A DNA stretch of 64,000 nt from an uncultured Eubacteriales bacterium (GTDB lineage Bacteria; Bacillota; Clostridia; Oscillospirales; Acutalibacteraceae): contig CAKUMQ010000002.1 of assembly GCA_934667845.1 (NCBI GenBank), positions 22,049 to 86,048 on the forward strand, in the 5' to 3' direction. Below are positions 60,546 through 64,000 of this stretch, in pieces. The notes beneath the pieces are model-generated. The model did not search any database. It saw nothing but the letters and a program-made list of their open reading frames with translations, and was not told where the DNA came from. Both the position numbers and the translations under genes were made by a program. The stretch's first letter is position 1; every line of letters begins with the position of its first letter.

Positions 60546-60583
60546 ACAATATGTGACCGGTTGGTTTCCGGTCCGGTGAGTCG

Positions 60584-60621
60584 GCAGCCGGAGGGGCAGT
60601 CCGCCCATCCGGCTGCTTTTT
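60584..60621 (+). terminator. Terminator of the large glycan operon
   Basis: Nine-base stem GCAGCCGGA/TCCGGCTGC with a 15-base loop, followed by TTTTT. Confidence 0.8.
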
Positions 60622-60748
60622 GTCGGCGCAGGGCGGCATTTCCCGCGCTTTGGGGCGCAAAGGCCGGGCGTCCCGGCGCTTGACAGCAAGATCAGACCGA
60701 AAAAATGCCGGTCGCGGTCGGCATGATTACAGCAGAGGGTGAAAAAAT

Positions 60749-62617
60749 ATGATAGTGATAGATCCCACTTATTTAGAGCCGCATGAAGTGCAGTTTGCCC
60801 GTCATATCGGGCTGGCGCTGGCGGAAAACGGATGTCCGGTGAAAAAACAGCCGTCCGACCATCTCCGGGTGGAATGGGACGGCAAAACGGCGACGGTCTG
60901 CTACGGAAAGCCGTGCGAGCTGTTCCGCGGGCTGGCGCTGCTCAAGGAGGACTGGCAGGCGGGCGAGGTGCGGGATCAGCCCGCGCGGATTTCGTCCATG
61001 AGCGTATTTTGCGACTGCTCGCGCAACGCCGTGATGCACCCCGACATGGTCCGCAGCATGATCATGGATGTGGCGGCGCTCGGCTTTGACCAGATGCAGC
61101 TGTATACCGAGGATACCTTTGAAATACCGGAATACCCGTATTTCGGCCATCTGCGCGGACGTTATACACAGGAGGAGATCCGGCAGCTGGATGCGTTTGC
61201 CGCGCAGTTCGGCATCGAGCTGGTTCCCGCCGTACAGACGCTGGCGCATCTGAACGCCATTTTTCAGTGGCCGTGCTTTGAACCCATTCACGACACGGGG
61301 GATATCCTGCTGTGCGGGGAAGAACAGACCTATGCGTTTCTGGACCGCATGATCGCGTCGCTGCGGGCGATGTACCGCACGGATAAGATCAACATCGGCA
61401 TGGACGAGGCGCACATGATGGGGCTGGGCAATTATCTGATGAAAAACGGGTATCATTCCCGTATGGATATTTTCCTGAAGCACATCAACCGGCTGATGGA
61501 AATTCTGCGCAAGTACCACTTCCGCCCGATGATGTGGAGCGATATGTTCTTTAAGATCGCCAGCGGCCGCTGCACATACAGCAACCTGGAGGCGATCGAG
61601 TTCGATCCGGATATGCTGGCGCTGATCCCGCCGGAGCTGTCGCTGGTGTACTGGAATTACAGCGTGACGGACACCGCCAACTATGATCAGCTGTTTGCCG
61701 CCCATCAGAAGATGGGGCGCGAGGTGCTGTTTGCCGGCGGCTTCCGCAAATGGATCGGCTTCTGCCCGGCACTGCATGCGGCGTTTCGCTCGTCCCGCGC
61801 CGCGCTGGAAAGCGTATGCCGCAGCGGCGTGCAAAAGGTAATCGTGACCGGCTGGGGCGATAACGGCGCCGAGGGCGCGATGTATCTGATGCTGCCGGGG
61901 CTTGCGCTGTATGCGGAAAAATGCTACACGGACGATATGAGCGACGCGGCGGTGGATCACCGGCTGCAAACGCTGTTCGGCTACAGCCTTGCGGAGTTTT
62001 CGCTGCTGGAGCAGCCCAATTTCCTGCCGGACGATCCCGACGACACGGCGAACGTCTCCAGCAACCGCAACAAAGCGCTGCTGTTTAACGATCCGCTGCT
62101 GGGGCTGTGCGACCGGCACATCCCGGCGGGAACGGACCGCTGGTACGAAAAGCTGGCGCGGCAGCTGGAACAGCCGATGCAAAAGGACGGCCGGTTTGGC
62201 TACCTGTTTGAAACGGTCCACTATCTGTGCCGGACGCTGGCGGTAAAGGCGGAGATCGGCAACCGGCTCCGCGCCGCCTACCGGGCGGGAGACCGGGCGG
62301 AGCTGGAGAAGCTGACCGAAACGCTGAAGGAGGCGGTCCGTCGGCTGGACGAATTTCAGAACGTGTTTCGCCGCAACTGGCAGAGGGAAAACAAGATCTT
62401 CGGGTTTGATGTGCAGGATATCCGCTTCGGTGCACTGCGGGCGCGTCTTGTCTACGCGGCGCAGGTGGTGCACCGGTATGCGGCGGGCGAGATCGACCGG
62501 ATCGAGGAGCTGGAGCAGCCCAGTCTGTATCGGGACTGCCGGGAGGAAACGTCTGCCGAGCCCTTGCGCCTGCCGACCATGAACTGGAATCAGATGGTGA
62601 CGCCCTCTGTACTGTAA
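60749..62617 (+). CDS. GH20-type beta-N-acetylhexosaminidase
   Basis: A 622-residue family 20-like enzyme. The catalytic Asp-Glu pair is D219-E220 in INIGMDEAHMMG; upstream are LGFDQMQLYTEDTFEIPEYPYFGHLRGRYTQEEIRQLD and VPAVQTLAHLNA, typical of the GH20 barrel. Residues 1-80 form the N-terminal non-catalytic domain; no signal peptide, so it is cytoplasmic. It would release terminal GlcNAc or GalNAc. GAGGGTG precedes the ATG. It lies after the operon's terminator and may have its own promoter (TTGACA at 60680, but no clear -10). Confidence 0.85.
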   Translation: MIVIDPTYLEPHEVQFARHIGLALAENGCPVKKQPSDHLRVEWDGKTATVCYGKPCELFRGLALLKEDWQAGEVRDQPARISSMSVFCDCSRNAVMHPDMVRSMIMDVAALGFDQMQLYTEDTFEIPEYPYFGHLRGRYTQEEIRQLDAFAAQFGIELVPAVQTLAHLNAIFQWPCFEPIHDTGDILLCGEEQTYAFLDRMIASLRAMYRTDKINIGMDEAHMMGLGNYLMKNGYHSRMDIFLKHINRLMEILRKYHFRPMMWSDMFFKIASGRCTYSNLEAIEFDPDMLALIPPELSLVYWNYSVTDTANYDQLFAAHQKMGREVLFAGGFRKWIGFCPALHAAFRSSRAALESVCRSGVQKVIVTGWGDNGAEGAMYLMLPGLALYAEKCYTDDMSDAAVDHRLQTLFGYSLAEFSLLEQPNFLPDDPDDTANVSSNRNKALLFNDPLLGLCDRHIPAGTDRWYEKLARQLEQPMQKDGRFGYLFETVHYLCRTLAVKAEIGNRLRAAYRAGDRAELEKLTETLKEAVRRLDEFQNVFRRNWQRENKIFGFDVQDIRFGALRARLVYAAQVVHRYAAGEIDRIEELEQPSLYRDCREETSAEPLRLPTMNWNQMVTPSVL

Positions 62618-62756
62618 GACCGCTGTTTTTCCGCTTTTTTCCGGCGAAATTTGCCTGCCCGTCAGCGAAAAATCGCGCCGGAAGACCCGTATAATTTGCC
62701 AAGGCAGACAGATACTAGGCGTGTGATCGAAAACAAGTTAAAGGGGATTTGTATAG

Positions 62757-62864
62757 ATGAAAGCAACCGGTATTGTCCGCCGTATAGATGATTGCGGTAT
62801 AATAACACAAAGAGGATTATGCCGCTTAAACACTGGGGTTTTGCTGATTTTGTCCAAGAATTAG
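62757..62864 (+). pseudogene. Truncated SpoVT/AbrB-type regulator remnant
   Basis: The first 12 codons, MKATGIVRRIDD, match the almost invariant start of SpoVT/AbrB-like sporulation regulators. The next expected block (LGRVVIPKEIRR) is lost: the frame reads CGIITQRGLCRL and stops 35 codons in. Sequence resembling the PKEI-RR coding stretch continues in another frame, so small indels have broken it. A hairpin and an AAAGGAGG without a start codon follow. Confidence 0.6.
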
Positions 62865-62874
62865 GTTCGAGGCC

Positions 62875-62902
62875 CGGGCATAATTTGACTTTAATATGCC
62901 CG
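62875..62902 (+). other. Hairpin in the remnant region
   Basis: CGGGCATA/TATGCCCG around a 12-base AT-rich loop; eight perfect pairs. It has no T-run. Directly after it AAAGGAGG occurs with no start codon at a suitable distance. Confidence 0.45.
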
Positions 62903-62960
62903 AAAGGAGGAGCCAATTTATAGGCAGCCGAGCAAAACATATTGAATAACCTGTCACACA

Positions 62961-62998
62961 GAAAAGCCGAATGAGCATGGAAACTCATTCGGCTTTTC
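62961..62998 (+). terminator. Strong terminator-like hairpin
   Basis: Perfect 15-base stem (62961-62975 with 62984-62998) and loop CATGGAAA, with an A-run before and TTTT inside the descending arm; it can work in either direction. It lies just before the DUF5348 gene. Confidence 0.75.
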
Positions 62999-63020
62999 CC
63001 ATTTCACGAGGAGGATAAGG

Positions 63021-63242
63021 ATGAAAAAACAAGGTGTACTGATTTATGATGATGTGATCGACCGGATGGACATTCGCTTCGGGCCGCTGGATTACTACGG
63101 CGGCCTTCACTGCGGAGAACGGTTGGAGGTGCTGCTTGACGGAGAGTGGATCCCGACGAGAATCGAACTCGGCGAGTTCTGGTATCTCAAAGGCGTGAAG
63201 CTGATCAAACTGAACGGACTGATCGTAAGAATCGAAGACTGA
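63021..63242 (+). CDS. DUF5348 protein of mobile elements
   Basis: A 73-residue protein. DIRFGPLDYYGGLHCGERLEVLLDGEWIPTRIELG-FWYLKG is the DUF5348 core, a small protein common in conjugative and integrative elements of Clostridia. Function unknown. GAGGAGG precedes the ATG. A terminator follows 8 bases after the stop. Confidence 0.8.
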   Translation: MKKQGVLIYDDVIDRMDIRFGPLDYYGGLHCGERLEVLLDGEWIPTRIELGEFWYLKGVKLIKLNGLIVRIED

Positions 63243-63250
63243 TACTATGT

Positions 63251-63274
63251 GACGACGGAAAGGTCGTCTTTTTT
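63251..63274 (+). terminator. Terminator after the DUF5348 gene
   Basis: GACGAC/GTCGTC stem, loop GGAAAG, then six T residues. Confidence 0.75.
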
Positions 63275-63298
63275 ATTATTCCAAGGAAGGAGGCGCTG

Positions 63299-63601
63299 AT
63301 GTTGAAATGCTTGATGAAGTATGAATGGGTAAAGCTGCGAAGAGATACCCTGCCGGTCGGCAAAGGCATTATGGGTGCCTGGTCAAAGCTCGCCGCCCGA
63401 GCTGCATGGCCAATCATGAGCTGCGTACATTGCGCCGCACAGCGCACCATTATTTTGACCAGCTTTATGAATACAGTATTACATACCGATCTGAACAGAA
63501 GCCCAAATGAGGGGCTAATAAGAGTCCCCGATCGTCATACCTTATTTCCCTACCTCGTGGAAAGTAACAAAAACGCAAGAATTAAATCCATCGCTTTATA
63601 A
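63299..63601 (+). pseudogene. Truncated mobile-element protein, deletion-fusion
   Basis: A 100-codon frame that starts with MLKCLMKYEWVKLRRDTLPVGKGIMGAWSKLAARAA, the conserved opening of a longer protein of Clostridia conjugative elements, and then loses similarity. From about 63405 the other plus frame reads MANHELRTLRRTAHHYFDQLYE, which resembles an internal piece of a different element protein (DUF3268-like zinc-finger type). The simplest explanation is a deletion joining two genes out of frame. AAGGAGG precedes the ATG, so the short product may still be made. Confidence 0.55.
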
Positions 63602-63605
63602 ACCG

Positions 63606-63634
63606 TTGCGTTTTTGCGAGAAATATGATATTAT
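63606..63634 (+). promoter_or_regulatory. Probable promoter of the XRE regulator
   Basis: TTGCGT, 17 bases, TATTAT, 69 bases before the start codon. Confidence 0.5.
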
Positions 63635-63702
63635 ATTCTAAACAGCCAAGACCGACTGTTCCTATTTTGCGAGTTGATCCTGTTTGAATCGAGGCTGACG
63701 GT

Positions 63703-63915
63703 ATGAATATAAGCTATAAAAAGCTCTGGAAATTGCTGATCGACAGGGATATGAAAAAGAAAGACCTTGAAAAGGCTGCGGGCATCAGCAACTATGTCAT
63801 TTCCAAAATGACCAGGAATAAAAATATCACGGTTGAAACCGTGGGTAAGATCTGCAAAGCATTGAACTGTACGCCGAATGACATAATGGAATTCGCATCC
63901 GACAGTGAGATTTGA
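63703..63915 (+). CDS. XRE-family (Cro/CI-type) small transcriptional regulator
   Basis: A 70-residue helix-turn-helix protein. KKKDLEKAAGISNYVISKMTRNKNITVETVGKICKALNCTPNDIMEF is a complete XRE domain with no sensor attached, the kind carried by mobile elements and toxin-antitoxin loci of Clostridia. AT-rich codon use contrasts with the GC-rich genes to the left. Nothing else is recognisable in the 85 bases to the window end. Confidence 0.85.
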   Translation: MNISYKKLWKLLIDRDMKKKDLEKAAGISNYVISKMTRNKNITVETVGKICKALNCTPNDIMEFASDSEI

Positions 63916-64000
63916 TAATGCTTTAGTATACTGTCTTTGGTAAATGCACATTCGGAATCGTCCTGCCGAGAAGCAAATAAAACTGCCAAAGGACATTCTT

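Noticed and set aside
58272..60689. Minus-strand open frame of 805 codons
   Set aside because: Shadow of the repeat surface protein; no ribosome site or domain.
60680..60708. TTGACA before the GH20 gene
   Set aside because: A good -35, but the base run 17 bases downstream is AAATGC, too far from a -10; left as a note only.
62690..62695. TATAAT before the SpoVT remnant
   Set aside because: No acceptable -35 at 16-18 bases upstream; not called as a promoter.
62862..62880. tRNA T-loop-like GGTTCGAGGCCC
   Set aside because: The flanking bases do not pair as a T-stem and no acceptor, D or anticodon arm can be drawn.
63631..63996. Minus-strand frame of 121 codons at the right end
   Set aside because: Antisense to the XRE regulator, which has a full helix-turn-helix and a promoter.

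Overview
The window is GC-rich (about 60% by eye), densely coded bacterial DNA. It looks like the chromosome of an anaerobic, spore-forming Clostridia species of the Oscillospiraceae/Ruminococcaceae type. The signs are a SipL-like DUF3794/LysM spore protein behind a sigma-E-like promoter, a glycyl radical enzyme with its activase, many Ser/Thr-linker lipoproteins, sugar ABC transporters without their own ATPase, AzlCD, and Clostridia-type mobile-element proteins (DUF5348) at the right end.

Layout. (1) 31-6031, plus: GH78-like rhamnosidase, GH38 alpha-mannosidase and a lipoprotein, with overlapping or adjacent genes, closed by a strong terminator. (2) 14556-6106, minus: twelve tightly packed genes (two ATC-hydrolase-like proteins, three alpha/beta hydrolases, two methyltransferases, a GNAT, DUF2812 and three membrane proteins). 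A clear promoter precedes them, with a leader holding a terminator-like hairpin and a palindrome. This reads as an uncharacterised small-molecule or stress cluster. (3) 15837-14790 azlCD, then upp, tsaB, tsaE and an SDR, all minus: housekeeping. (4) 18861-20375: spore-coat-type gene. (5) 22978-20480, minus: pyk, ybaK and a small membrane protein. (6) 23239-28408, plus: three tandem paralogous lipoproteins and an orphan PstS-like lipoprotein behind a near-consensus promoter.

(7) 28586-35187: a divergent radical-enzyme locus. An FGGY kinase, a glycyl radical enzyme with GCQE and RIHG motifs, and its activase run on minus. A ROK repressor and a HAD phosphatase run on plus. Each divergent promoter carries a copy of a 15-bp operator-like repeat. 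The substrate is not known to me; the setting points to a phosphorylated sugar or sugar acid. (8) 35283-36691: a DUF7336-like protein and an atypical nucleoside-hydrolase-like protein.

(9) 36904-62617: a large glycan-use region. An oxidoreductase and a GH130-like enzyme have their own promoter. A cupin-AraC regulator is on minus. An eleven-gene operon of about 20 kb (40435-60545) carries two ABC importers (four permeases, two binding proteins), an NHL/YIP1 membrane protein, a DUF5696 lipoprotein, paired secreted and cytosolic beta-helix proteins, and a 1532-residue wall-anchored surface protein. A GH20 hexosaminidase follows. A 32-bp motif is repeated at identical spacing upstream of the -35 boxes of both promoters, so one activator, probably the AraC protein, could drive the whole regulon. 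GH130, GH20 and (in region 1) GH38 together suggest mannose- and GlcNAc-containing glycans; this is inference.

(10) 62640-64000: a less GC-rich mobile-element scar with a broken SpoVT/AbrB-type gene, DUF5348, a truncated element protein and an XRE regulator. No rRNA, tRNA, CRISPR array or intact transposase was found.
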